Below, one piece after another: positions 10,018 to 21,085 of a stretch of DNA of 64,000 bases. Both the position numbers and the translations under genes were made by a program. This DNA comes from Volvox africanus (taxonomy: Eukaryota; Chlorophyta; Chlorophyceae; Chlamydomonadales; Volvocaceae). The stretch lies in NCBI GenBank assembly GCA_030268105.1, contig BSDZ01000103.1, forward strand, positions 186,001-250,000, written 5' to 3'. Under the pieces are notes generated by a model. That model was not told the DNA's origin, did no database searches, and was given only the letters and a program-made list of their open reading frames with translations. Position 1 is the stretch's first letter. Each line of letters starts with the position of its first letter.

Positions 10018-11973
10018 ATGGACAGCAATTACGCCTGCTACGGAGGCAGCGGCGCCCCTTATCCCCCTCCTGGCCCAGCCGATCCCAACATCCCTACGGC
10101 TTATGCGCCAGGAGCTTCCCAATTCCGTCAATCGCCGTCTTGGCAATCCATGGATAGCAACAAGGGCCGGACAGAGCAATCCATACCAGCAGCGCAGCCT
10201 CCCAAGCCTTGGTACGGGGAACCCCCGTCTTGGGACCAAGCTGCTTCTGGACACGGCATCACGGCCGGTTCCGGGCCGCAAATGCCGCCACCGGTCTACC
10301 AGCCCAGTCCGGGTCCTGGTCCGAGTCTGCCCGTTGGTCCGGAATCCATATCTGCGCCCTCCGATGCGGAGTCCTATTACGGGTCCAATCGCTGGACATG
10401 GGACGGCCGACAATGGCGCCCCAGCACCCATACAGGCCAACAGTACTACGGCACTGCTGGAGGGCAGCAGCAGGGCGGTGTTGGCAATGACGGTAAGGGC
10501 ACCCAATGGACCGGGTGGAATGGCGAGATGTGGGTGCACAGTGGGACGGAACACAGTGGGAGTTTTGGGGCCGGTGCACCTGGTGGCTGCAACGACGGCA
10601 GCAGTCAGATGCTGCCGCCATATTATCACCATCCGCCTAGCGGCAGTGGCCAGGAGCCGCCAGCGCAGCAACCACTGCTGCCCCCAAGGGACATCTTTGC
10701 AGCGGCTGAACCGTATGGCCAAATAGTAGCCTACCATCCGGCGCACCCTGCCTCCTCCCAGCCTCCACCCCAGAGCGGGGCTTCGCGCCGATGGGGTTCG
10801 GAAGGTCCGGGTGATTCCAAGGGCTTTCGAGCTCCGTCCTATCAGCCTGCAAGCAGCAGTTCGCAGTGGAATCATGGAGCAGGTGGAACACATGGGGGAC
10901 CTCGGGACGTGGGATTTCCGCCCGCGCCTTCCAAGTTGACCGGCAAGCGACCCCGACCTGTGCTGAACAGCTACACCGCAGATCCGCGAAACCGCTGTGT
11001 AGCCCGTTTCCAGGCGGTGGAGGTCAGCGGTGAGGCAGCAGCCCAGGCTCACAAGGGATTGGCGCACAGAGGTATTGGGTCGTATGACCGGCCTGGCTCC
11101 CCACTCGTCTCTAAGGCGGCAGTGGAGCATGCGCTCGCGAAGCTCACTTTCTGGGTGCAGGCTCTCCCCAAAGGCATCAAACCAGACTTGGCGCAGGGTG
11201 CAAGTATCGTTATGGCCGCCACCACAGCTCCTAAATCCGCCACCACTGGACCTCCGGCTGGACCTCCGGCACCGTCCGGCAGTGGCGGGGCGGGGGCGTC
11301 TCAGCAAGTCCGTCAAGTACCGACATCACCCTGGTCACAGGCCGCTCAAGACCACTCGCCAATCCCCGGCCTCGCAGCCGCGTCCGGAGCATTGTCCCAG
11401 CCTCTTCACAACACAGCACCTATGCCTTCAGCCGCCCAAAAGGACTCCAGCTGCGCCCCAGCACCCGCGGCGCTGCAGACAGAAGATCTCTCCCGCGGGG
11501 GCGGGCCCACTGCCGCACCCGGCTCTCCACCCGCAGATGATTCCCAGATGGCATCGGTGACGCCGGCGGCAGCACCGACAAATGCTATTGGGATGAAGTA
11601 TAGCGGACACGCAGCCGTCGAATCTGATAACGCAAGTGCCGGTGCTGCCGATGCACCAGCCGGGGACATCGCCGCTGTCACTACACTGGCAGGCAGGGCA
11701 GCTTTCGTCGTTAACACCGCTGGGGAGGGAGGAGGCGGTGCCCCGTCCTCGTCGCGACATACCCTGCCGCTGGAGTTGCCGCGGCCCCAGGCACATGAGC
11801 AGCCGCGGCCCCAGCTTCAGCCCTCGGACGCCCTCGGACGGCCTCTATCGTCAAACCTACGGGTGCGGCGTCAAGGGCTGATGATGTCACTGGAGAAACG
11901 CCTTTTGGCCCAGGGGTCCGCGGCGGCGTCGAGCTCACCAACTGCTTCACCGCCGTCAGCACCAGTGGGCTGA
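10018..11973 (+). CDS. Uncharacterised 651-residue Pro/Gly/Ser-rich protein with two Trp-rich motifs
   Basis: A single uninterrupted frame of 652 codons including the TGA stop; the first in-frame ATG is at 10018 (context GTAACATGG), and the frame is open but lacks ATG upstream to 9961. The first 300 residues are low complexity, rich in Pro, Gly, Ser and Gln. Two related Trp motifs, RWTWDGRQWRP (about residue 125) and QWTGWNGEMWVHSG (about residue 162), resemble the short W-x-W-D-G-x-x-W pattern found in some small beta-domains. A more ordered segment follows at about residues 305-400 (KRPRPVLNSYTADP, HALAKLTFWVQALP), then an Ala/Pro-rich tail ending in a basic stretch (RVRRQGLMMSLEKRLL). No signal peptide or membrane segment is apparent. 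The absence of introns is unusual among its neighbours. Function not recognised. Confidence 0.7.
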   Translation: MDSNYACYGGSGAPYPPPGPADPNIPTAYAPGASQFRQSPSWQSMDSNKGRTEQSIPAAQPPKPWYGEPPSWDQAASGHGITAGSGPQMPPPVYQPSPGPGPSLPVGPESISAPSDAESYYGSNRWTWDGRQWRPSTHTGQQYYGTAGGQQQGGVGNDGKGTQWTGWNGEMWVHSGTEHSGSFGAGAPGGCNDGSSQMLPPYYHHPPSGSGQEPPAQQPLLPPRDIFAAAEPYGQIVAYHPAHPASSQPPPQSGASRRWGSEGPGDSKGFRAPSYQPASSSSQWNHGAGGTHGGPRDVGFPPAPSKLTGKRPRPVLNSYTADPRNRCVARFQAVEVSGEAAAQAHKGLAHRGIGSYDRPGSPLVSKAAVEHALAKLTFWVQALPKGIKPDLAQGASIVMAATTAPKSATTGPPAGPPAPSGSGGAGASQQVRQVPTSPWSQAAQDHSPIPGLAAASGALSQPLHNTAPMPSAAQKDSSCAPAPAALQTEDLSRGGGPTAAPGSPPADDSQMASVTPAAAPTNAIGMKYSGHAAVESDNASAGAADAPAGDIAAVTTLAGRAAFVVNTAGEGGGGAPSSSRHTLPLELPRPQAHEQPRPQLQPSDALGRPLSSNLRVRRQGLMMSLEKRLLAQGSAAASSSPTASPPSAPVG

Positions 11974-14379
11974 CTTTCGCCACATAAATGGATCGCACTG
12001 AGGGAGCAATAACACGGGAAGGTATGCCTTGGCGCATATCACGTGGGTCCGATCAGCCTTCAGGCCTGTCGGGTTGGACGGATTTGCCGCGTGTGTGGTC
12101 TGAGGACGTCGAGGACGCGCATAGCCAGTGATGGCGAAATATGTTGGCGCGACCAGGCCCGCAATAGCACCAACAGGAGATTGATGTTGGGCAGGATGTC
12201 ACCGGCTGATTAGCGCCATTGGGTAGAAGCACAGGGGCCAGGCCGGCAGGCTCGCCGCGGTTGGGATAGTGGTGGTGGTCTTGGTGGTGCTTAGCCAAGG
12301 TTTTCGCCCCGGGGGGGGGGGTAGAGGACCCGGGGGGGGGTTAGAGGACCCGGGGCGGACATCTCAGCTCAGGAAATCATTTCAAGGAATGCGAAGTTCC
12401 GCTGGGGGATTGTGGCGCCCCTCGTGAGGATGCACCTGGCGAAGGCGCACCTTCATGGGCACGAGGGCTCCGGATGTATGCATGCGCGTCATGAAGTGGG
12501 CTGAGGGAAGGGACCGGGGAAGGTTAAGTTGCAGAATTGTGTTGTCTGTAAACCGACCCCGCAGACATTCCTCTAGTTAATGGCTTCTCTGTCTGCAAAC
12601 GCGTATATGCCTTACGCCCGCGTGGACGTTCTCAATCTGTGGCTTTCGGCGTTGCCTTGTGTGCCCCTGGGGTTGTGGGCGGGGGTAGGACGCGCAGTGT
12701 TGAGGCACACGGACTGGAGACCTCGTTCGCGCTGTGAATCCCAACCATCTGCCGGAGACTGGTCTGTGGGGATGGCTTTGGGCGGAGGGCTGTGGGTGAA
12801 GGCGGGTTCTTAAAACCATCTGATGACATCCATAGCGGAGTTGCCGGCGCTGTTGTTCCAGAGCCGTGCAAATGGCAGATGGCAGGGGCCATGTCAGAGG
12901 ACGAGCAGGCGGGCGGGAAGGGAAGGGGTAGCCGGTCTCGATGTCGGTTTTCTCCAGTTTTGCCTAATTGATTAATTGTAAGGCGGTTAAGCGCACAGAT
13001 GAGCGGCGGGCAAAAGGTCCCAACGTGTGCGGTCAGTGACTGCTGCGGTCGGTCGTTCAAACTTCCATGTAACAAAGGCTGTTTAGGGTTTTAGTAACAA
13101 AGAATTCATTTAACACTGTTAATTAATACTATTGCATCCGAGTGCACAAGGTAACTGCTTCTTGTTAAAACCTGGTCCCCACACCAGGTCCGTTCAGGGG
13201 ACCTGGTTCCATCAGATCATAATAAAAAGATAAAAAAATCAGATTCTGCAGTTCAATAGAATACGTACGGTTGCACTGCTAACTATATACTAGCATATAT
13301 GTGCTAATTTGTGTTAATATGTGTCATAATGCTACAGCAAGCCGCTGCGACTTGCAAGATGGACAGAGAGACCCCTGGGACAGCTGCTCGACAGCCGCCC
13401 GGAATCGATGTTCGTGAGCCATTTCCTCGGCCGGCGGGGCAGCTCACGTGTCCTTGGTGCCAGGATGTAATACCGAGGTACGGTATGGAGCTTGGAACAC
13501 ACATGACATTACGACGAGGTGTGTCGTAAGCTTCTGGATATTGGGTTCAAACGGCCGCAGTTCTCTCCCACCTTATTCCCTCCCCGCTTACGAGGTTTCC
13601 GCTTACCAACGGCAGAAAAGAAAGAGTTACGCAATCCCCTAAGAATCCATACCCCCAAATCGTCTGGGGCAATTTCGTTTCCCGTCGGATTCATCCAACA
13701 TTCATAATACAAAAGTAGCAAAGCAAACTGAACTTCATTTGGTGGTTGGTGTCCTCCTCTTTTCGCACTGCGAGGGAATGAGAACGACGTGTCGTCACCA
13801 CGCCTTTTCCGCGGCACGCGGCACCAGCGCCCCTCTCCGCCTCCTACCAGTGCTCAATGAGCTCGTGGTCCTTTTGGCCCTGTCAGGTAGCTTGAGGCTT
13901 GGGATAGTGCGGTTGTGCACTCGAGGAGTGCGGTATTGATCGGGCACCAGCGGACCATCTTGAAGACGGGCCCCCTCTGGGGACCAGTCCTGCACTGGCA
14001 CTGTCTGGGAGATGGGCTCTCATCTCACACACCGGTTATAATCTCTCCGCTGCGGCCGTTGTTGATTCGTTGGGTTTTCCAATGGGAATCAGTTTAGGTC
14101 TTCGAAACCGCTCGCATCACCTTCATCCGCCTTCCTTCCCCGCCCGCCCGTCCCCGACAATCCTGCTAGGGAAACCCGAATGGCCTGACAGCATGATGAT
14201 GGCACTTCCAGGCACCTCCACACACACAGACGCCCTGTTGGTGTCCTACTGCCGGCGCCTCAGTACCCCCACCGCTGTGATCTAGGGCTATTCCTCCATT
14301 GCATTACCTCCCAGTTCTCGAGCCATACCGTAGAGCGATGCAGCGAAGTCTAATAGCACTGAACCTCTCATGATGCCGC
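11974..14379. other. Intergenic region, no gene recognised
   Basis: Holds the 3' untranslated region of the 10018 gene (a TGTAA poly(A)-type signal lies near 12546), two poly-G runs with a shared GTAGAGGACCCGGG/TTAGAGGACCCGGG unit at about 12306-12355, and an imperfect inverted repeat of AACCTGGTCCCC type near 13168-13208. First exons of the sequon-rich gene that begins to be recognisable at 14421 may lie in the last kilobase but could not be identified. Confidence 0.35.
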
Positions 14380-14406
14380 CTGCTGCTGCTGCTGCTGCTG
14401 CTGCTG
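14380..14406. repeat. (CTG)9 microsatellite
   Basis: Nine CTG units ending 14 bp before a splice acceptor (CACCATCAG, ending at 14420) of the sequon-rich gene. It sits where the polypyrimidine tract of the acceptor would be. Confidence 0.85.
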
Positions 14407-14420
14407 TTCTGCACCATCAG

Positions 14421-17400
14421 GGTTGTTTTCCGAATGGTGTTCATCGTCGGGAGCTCTGGCCAGCCAGCTGGCGCTGCGCAACGGCAGTCTGGTCGTGCAG
14501 AACGCCACGTGCGAGTTCGGGGAAGGGGAGATGGCGGCGCGGGACGCCGTACTGACGGCGGTGGCGCTCAACACCACCGGCCAAATGCTGCGAGCCGAGT
14601 TCGCTCAGGTAGGTGTTGGGAGGTAGGGGGTAGAGGGTGGGCCGTGTGGTCCTTGGTATTGTTCCTGATATATTTGGGTTGATCACTCGGTCGGAAGGGG
14701 TGGGGGGTGGGGGGGGAGGTGCGGCTCAGATCAGCACCACCACGGCTCAGTGACACAAAGGGAGGGGCCAAGTGGCCCCTACTCGTCTGACGAATACACA
14801 CACTGGGGGCCGATGGCTGTCGCTCTGTCCATGAGTCTGTCGGTTTGTCGTTGTCGCCGCTTCCCTTACAGGCGTACCTGTGCTCAGATGGTCTGAGCCT
14901 CTGCAACGGCTTGTCTGCTGTACTGGAGGTGGGAAGGGAAGCAAGGGTTCCGGAGCGCGGCTCGGCTGCTCGCTGACCATGTGTGCATGTGCAGCCATCA
15001 CAACGTCCGACATGGGGTTTTACACAACAGAGTTTCGCCGTTTTTTAACGACTTCACCGGTACGCATTGAGAGAGGGACCGTTGCTTTTCTTCCATCATG
15101 CGAGCGAGGGAGGGAGCCGTCCCCCGAGGGGGGGGAGGTGGCTGGCAATCAACATTCCCGACCCGCGGTCACGACATTTGGCATCCTGTTTTGCTGCTTC
15201 CCCATCACCTTCGAAACAACGCAGAACAGTATTTGAAGCACATCAATATTATATTGTTTCGGGTTTTCCCCAACTCCCTTTTCCATCATATTAGTTACTA
15301 CTTTCAGGCCCCAAATCTCGTTCATTTGGGACTCGGCCGTGCCCTACACCGTGCCGTACATTAATTCACCCTTCCCTCCACCAGGAGGCCCCACCACTGG
15401 AGTTGTTAAAACCGCAAAACGATTGGATGAATGGGACCTTGACCCGTTGACCGACCTGTCGTTGACTGACTTGTCGTACCCCCTGGACGCCCCTGGACCC
15501 CCTCGCCGGAAATGGAAGAGCCGCTCCACGATAGAGGCCAACAACTCGTACCTCCTCGCCGGTCCCAGGGCGACCTACGAGTCCCTGGAGCTCAACCTCC
15601 GCCAGGTTCGTACGACAGCATTGTTTCCGGCTTCTGGCTTACCGTGCCATATTGTAATGTACGGAAGTAACGTTATTTTGGTTATGTGTCCACTTATGTA
15701 TTCGGTTATGTATCCACTTATATAACGTAGGTGTCGGTTGGCCACATCGCCTTCCTGGCCTGAGCCCCTGTTCAGATTCTGTACCTTCCTCCCTCCCTCC
15801 CTCCCTCCCTCCCTCCCTCCCTCCCTATCCCTCCCTCCCTCCCTCCCTATCCCTCCCTCCCTCCCTCCCTATCCCTCCCTCCCTCCCTTCCTGTCCCTCC
15901 CTTCCTGTCCCTCCCTTCCTGTCCCTCCCTCCCTCCCTATCCCTCCCTTCCTCCCTCCCTTCCTGTCCCTCCCTTCCTGTCCCTCCCTCCCTCCCTTCCT
16001 GTCCCTCCCTCCCTCCCTCCCTTCCTGTCCCTCCCTCCCTCCCTCCCTTCCTGTCCCTCCCTTCCTGTCCCTCCCTCCCTCCCTCCCTCCCTCCCTTCCT
16101 GTCCCTCCCTCCCTATCCCTCCCTATCCCTCCCTATCCCTCCCTATCCCTCCCTCCCTCCCTTCCTGTCCCTCCCTCCCTCCCTCCCTTCCTGTCCCTCC
16201 CTCCCTTCCTGTCCCTCCCTCCCTCCCTTCCTGTACCTCCCTCCCTCCCTCCCTCCCTCCCTATCCCTCCCTATCCCTCCCTATCCCTCCCTCCCTCCCT
16301 TCCTGTACCTCCCTCCCTTCCTGTCCCTCCCTCCCTCCCTTCCTGTACCTCCCTCCCTTCCTGTCCCTCCCTCCCTCCCTATCCCTCCCTCCCTCCCTCC
16401 CTTCCTGTCCCTCCCTTCCTGTCCCTCCCTTCCTGTCCCTCCCTCCCTCCCTTCCTGTCCCTCCCTCCCTCCCTCCCTTCCTGTCCCTCCCTTCCTGTCC
16501 CTCCCTCCCTCCCTCCCTCCCTTCCTGTCCCTCCCTCCCTCCCTCCCTATCCCTCCCTATCCCTCCCTACCCCTCCCTATCCCTCCCTATCCCTCCCTTC
16601 CTGTCCCTCCCTCCCTCCCTCCCTTCCTGTCCCTCCCTCCCTTCCTGTCCCTCCCTCCCTCCCTTCCTGTACCTCCCTCCCTCCCTCCCTCCCTCCCTCC
16701 CTCCCTCCCTCCCTCCCTCCCTCCCTATCCCTCCCTATCCCTCCCTCCCTCCCTTCCTGTACCTCCCTCCCTTCCTGTCCCTCCCTCCCTCCCTTCCTGT
16801 ACCTCCCTCCCTTCCTGTCCCTCCCTCCCTCCCTATCCCTCCCTCCCTCCCTCCCTTCCTGTCCCTCCCTCCCTCCCTTCCTGTCCCTCCCTCCCTCCCT
16901 CCCTCCCTTCCTGTACCTCCCTCCCTCCCTTCCTGTACCTCCCTTCCTGTACCTCCCTTCCTGTACCTCCCTTCCTGTCCCTCCCTCCCTCCCTCCCTAT
17001 CCCTCCCTATCCCTCCCTATCCCTCCCTATCCCTCCCTATCCCTCCCTATCCCTCCCTATCCCTCCCTATCCCCCCCTCCCTCCCTATCCCTCCCTCCCT
17101 CCCTCCCTTCCTGTCCCTCCCTCCCTCCCTTCCTGTCCCTCCCTCCCTCCCTTCCTGTCCCTCCCTCCCTCCCTATCCCTCCCTCCCTCCCTCCCTTCCT
17201 GTCCCTCCCTCCCTCCCTCCCTCCCTTCCTGTACCTCCCTCCCTCCCTTCCTGTACCTCCCTTCCTGTCCCTCCCTTCCTGTCCCTCCCTCCCTCCCTCC
17301 CTATCCCTCCCTCCCTCCCTCCCTTCCTGTCCCTCCCTCCCTTCCTGTCCCTCCCTCCCTCCCTTCCTGTCCCTCCCTCCCTCCCTCCCTCCCTCCCTCC

Positions 17401-19702
17401 CTCTCTGCTGCAGAACAACACCCTCTTGGTGGACACCGGCGACGTCGTGACCTTCCACCGCTCCACCGTCACCCTGGGCGCCAACAACTGGGTGTACGTC
17501 ACCAACGGATCCACCGTTCAGTTCAACGGATCCGTACTCAACTTCTCTAACTACATGGCATGGTAATATGGTTTGTGCCAAATTATGGTTGGTGGTTATA
17601 GCGGTTAAGATTGGTTAGAATTGAATAGATGGTGGTTTGGACAAAAGCTTGGCGCATGCTACACAGGACACCCTGCAAGCGAGGCTACGGCATCCATAAC
17701 TGTGTACAACACACCCGCAGGCGCAGAATGCAAGTCTGTCGTGCGGATGCACATATCGTTTTTACCGTACTTCAGAATGCGGTGCCGCGACAGCCGCGCC
17801 GCCTTAGTTGTTTGCCGTACGTGTCGTATTCTTTATTTGGGAGGCTGCCATTACCAGCAGACCTCCGCTGTTATTCCTGGACGAATCTGCAGGAGTACGG
17901 AGGACAGTACGGTATCGTCAGTCTACGCCGTACTGGAGTTCAAAGATGTGGTTCTATTCGGAAATCGCAGTCGGTGGGGTTTCGTCAACTCGACCTGGTG
18001 CGTTACAAATACGGCATCGTACGGGAGAAGTGAAGGGTAGAGGGGCCGTACAGGGGCCTAGAAAGGCGCGGGTAACTGTGTCGTGCATCCATTCGCTGAC
18101 CTTGCTGCACTTTGTGTGTCCTTATGTGTGTGTATGTGCCCCTCTCATTAGCTGTCGGTGCTCTATGTTCCGTACAGTCGTACATCGTTCCTAAAAACAT
18201 TTCCTCATTCACTCCCATGACCGTGGCCATGTGGCTGCATATGTACATGACAAAACGTATGCAGGCTCGTCCAGAGCACGGGTGTCAGCCCCCCCGGTGG
18301 TTACAAGGATGTGATCGGGCCGCTCATCTGGATGGAGAACTCGGACATCGCTATCCAAGGTGGAGGATTACTCCCCACGGCTTTTAACCTTATACCTTGC
18401 TTTTAGATATTCATGATGCTACCGCTTAACATGCTAAAAAAGGGTCATAGCTAAAAGATATAAAATCGATTATTAGGCTAGCTAAATGAAAGCAGAAATT
18501 TGCAAGCGCAGTGAGCACATTTTGCCGGCGACGGGGAAAATTCCCATGGGCTTTACACTGCTAGGAAACTCGTGACAGTGGTGGTGAAAATACGACACAC
18601 AGATATTGCTTAGTAAACTATCTAAACCTAAAGACAATAAAACTGCCAAATAAAATAAATAACTAGAAGGTATAAAGAATATTATCTACGATTACTAGAC
18701 CAGGTAAAACAGCGGTAGCAGTTGTATATATACTGGATTGCGCTCGTCCACGATTTAGAACCGAGGTCGTTATTCGTTCGGTGGTACAGCCCTGTACGGC
18801 ATACCCATACCGAGCCTATCCGTCCACCTCCACCAGGCACGCTGGCCAAGTGGTCCAACGTCTCGGCCCTCCTGACCAACACCTCTCTACTGCTAGTGAA
18901 CTCCACTCTGCAGCTGGACAACACCACCCTGGAGCTATGGGGCAGCCCATTGGGGCTTATTAACTCGCGCATCGTGTTGTACGGCGGTAGTCAAATTCAT
19001 GTAAGTCGTACATCCCAGAGTTTCTGGCGTTAGCATGAGGACGAAATTCATCCGCACCTACATCCGCGCTGGCACCGACTGGAGGTACTCCGCGAATCAT
19101 TGACTCACGTGGATTCAATACCCGACTGAGCAACATCCCTCTACTCGATATTTTTATCGTACCTCCCTCCCTCCCTCCCCAGCTTGTCCTCTTCGCCCCG
19201 GAGAAATCACTCAGCGTCTTCCGAGCTTCCTCAACCCCGTAGCTCTCTCCCTCTCTTGTCTATTTGCCCTCCCGCCATCATCACCATCATCGGTCTCTCG
19301 TGTTGCGTTACCCCACCCGCACGCCGCATCCTCATCAACCGCGGTCATCAATCTGCGTTTTTATGTCTTGGTCTGTTGCTTTACATCCCTCTCCCCAGGC
19401 CACTCATCCTTCTACCCCCCTCGTCCCCATACCCACCCTCCACGCCTCCTCCCCTCGGACTCGAACGGCAGTTCTATTGCGGCTCTACAACATTATTCGA
19501 AGGTACCGTCTCCTCCACCTCGTTCTCCATCTCATCCAATGCGGGGGCCGCTCCGACGATAGGGCTACCGCTGGGCGTTGCTGATGCTGATGTGGTGGAG
19601 GAACCGAACGGCACAGTGGAGCTGGCGGCGCCGTCGGTTCAGGTGGCGACCACGCCAGGTGCGACGGCGGCAGGTCCGGCCGCTGGCGGCGGCGGTGCGT
19701 GA
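14421..19702 (+). CDS. Sequon-rich secreted/surface protein, tandem copy A (N-terminal exons not found)
   Basis: Eight exons: 14421-14608, 14872-14928, 15519-15605, 17414-17562, 17893-17997, 18265-18359, 18837-19000, 19472-19702 (TGA). All junction phases agree, and each exon has a counterpart of the same phase in the copy at 23306-27406. The encoded segment carries about 15 N-x-S/T sequons, often in short hydrophobic/polar alternations (LRNGSLVVQNATCEF, LLVNSTLQLDNTTLELWGSP), which suggests a secreted or cell-surface glycoprotein, possibly of beta-solenoid type (inference). Exon 2 is Cys-containing (YLCSDGLSLCNG). The exon at 15519 has a poor acceptor (ATGGAAG) and rests on alignment with copy B. 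The last exon ends in a Thr/Ala/Gly-rich stretch. A GTGCGT donor-like site at 19695, followed by a hydrophobic segment in another frame (YVAGCIVAAVAV), could mean a missed membrane-anchor exon. The start lies upstream. Function not recognised. Confidence 0.75.
15784..17406. repeat. 1.6-kb CCCT-type minisatellite inside intron of copy A
   Basis: About 1,600 bp made almost only of CCCT units, with interspersed TATCCCTCCC, TTCCTGTCCCTCCC and TTCCTGTACCTCCC variants that recur in higher-order blocks. It fills most of the intron 15606-17413. The plus strand is nearly pure pyrimidine; the minus strand is GGGA-rich with many runs of four or more G-triplets. The equivalent intron of copy B (24444-24793) is only 350 bp and lacks the array. 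Confidence 0.97.
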
Positions 19703-20510
19703 TGGCTGGCGGTGGGCTGACGCTGACCTGCTACGTAGCCGGCTGCATCGTCGCCGCGGTAGCAGTACACGCCAGCGTAAAAAATTCAAGTCCAGGTTGT
19801 ACGCCAAATTTTACGGTCAGGTTGTACTTCCAGGTTGTAAAAGCCTCAAGGAAACGATTATGGTGGTGGATGAGGGCCAAGAATGGACTTGGTGGTTAAT
19901 ATTCAGTACAGTTCGAGTCGGTCGTTTGGGAATTGAGTGGCCTATCGCTTAACTGAACCGTTAGCAAGGCTGGTGGCAGCAGCTGGGGCTTCTTCTGAAC
20001 GAGCAGAGGGTTGACCAAGTGGCGCGCAGTTGCCTAGTTGGTTCTCAGGAGGCGGTCCTCATGACTCGGGGGATAATGCTGTACCGCCAGCCTCCTTCCT
20101 CGTGGAAGCATAATCGTGAGTGAAGAGCGACAGAACTATGAAGGAAACAACCTTTGGAATAGGGCCTTACGTCGTCTTTGACAATCTGTAAGAAATCGGT
20201 CTCATAGCAGCACACAACGCATCAACATATACACGACACACAAACAACACACCCGCCGGGGAAAGTGTGAGGCAGCAGCACATGCAGATACGTCCATCAG
20301 GTCAGGTCAGGTCAGGTCGGGTGCGTTCTACAAGCCAAATGGCAAAGGTCGCTGCAGGGACTGCCGTGGTCAAGGTGATTGGTAAGTTGGGGCCTCGAGA
20401 TCACCCCAAAACAGGCGCCAGGTAGACGGCCTCTTCCACATCACGGTTACTCATGCTTTAGAGCAACGTCTATAGAGGTATCATGTCTCGTTTATTCATC
20501 TTCCCCCAAT
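19703..20510. other. Region downstream of copy A
   Basis: Probably 3' untranslated and intergenic sequence of copy A, including the hydrophobic segment in an alternative frame at about 19717-19770. A GGTCA-type direct repeat occurs at about 20300-20318. No separate gene recognised. Confidence 0.35.
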
Positions 20511-21085
20511 AACCTCATCAAGGTGATCGATCTGTTAGGTAGCTCCAGGCAGGCAATGAGGGTCCCTGAGGAATCTGGAGAACACCGCGGTAGTTGAGCA
20601 TGGTTAGGTATGGCTCACATGGCTGCAGCAGTGCCTTGGAATGACGATGTCCCACGAGATGGCTCAAGACGAATGTTTGTCTTGTTCGTCATTTCAATGT
20701 ACTAATGCATGTCTGGCCGTCTGGCTATCACGGACACATGAAGAGGATGTCACCTCATATAAGGGAGCCTGGCATGTCAATACTTTTGCACATACCACGG
20801 CCGAGTGGGTATAAGCTGCTCAGCTTGACATGCCACACTCCCTTCAGACAAGCCTCGCTGGACAGACGAATGGACAACCAGGGGCCAGACATGCATTCAT
20901 ACACGCACCGAAACAAGGACCAAGGTAAACGTCTCATGGGGTGGCGTCGCTTCAAGGTGCTGCTGCATGCATGCAAGCCATAACTAGCAAGGCTCAACTA
21001 CCGCGGTGATCTCCAGATTCCTGCTGTGACAGCAGCCCTCGCCCCCTGCCTGGAGCTACCTAACAGGCCACTTGGTAAGGTGTTC
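20511..21085. repeat. Long imperfect palindrome (about 575 bp foldback element or hairpin precursor)
   Basis: The left half read forward matches the right half read in reverse complement along most of its length. Paired blocks from outside inwards: GTTAGGTAGCTCCAGGCAGG (from 20534) with the complement ending near 21066; GGAATCTGGAG with CTCCAGATTCC; CACCGCGGTAGTTGAGC (20584 on) with GGCTCAACTACCGCGGTGAT (20991 on); GCAGCAG-GCCTTG with CAAGGTGCTGCTGC; ATGCATGTCTGGCC (20704 on) with GGCCAGACATGCAT (20883 on); and an inner TGGCATGTCAA/TTGACATGCCA pair. The centre is near 20800. Mismatches and small indels are spread throughout, as in an old foldback transposon (MITE) or a long small-RNA hairpin precursor. 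No protein-coding potential seen. Confidence 0.85.

Noticed and set aside
9994..11316. 440-codon minus-strand frame opposite the intronless gene
   Set aside because: Arg/Cys-rich shadow typical of the antisense of a GC-rich, Pro/Gly-rich coding frame.
14368..14577. Minus-strand frame with a poly-Gln run
   Set aside because: Translation of the CTG microsatellite; the opposite strand is an exon of the sequon-rich gene.
15738..17450. 570-codon open frame of Ser/Leu/Pro repeats
   Set aside because: Produced by the CCCT array, open in several frames, and lying in an intron bounded by well-aligned exons on both sides.
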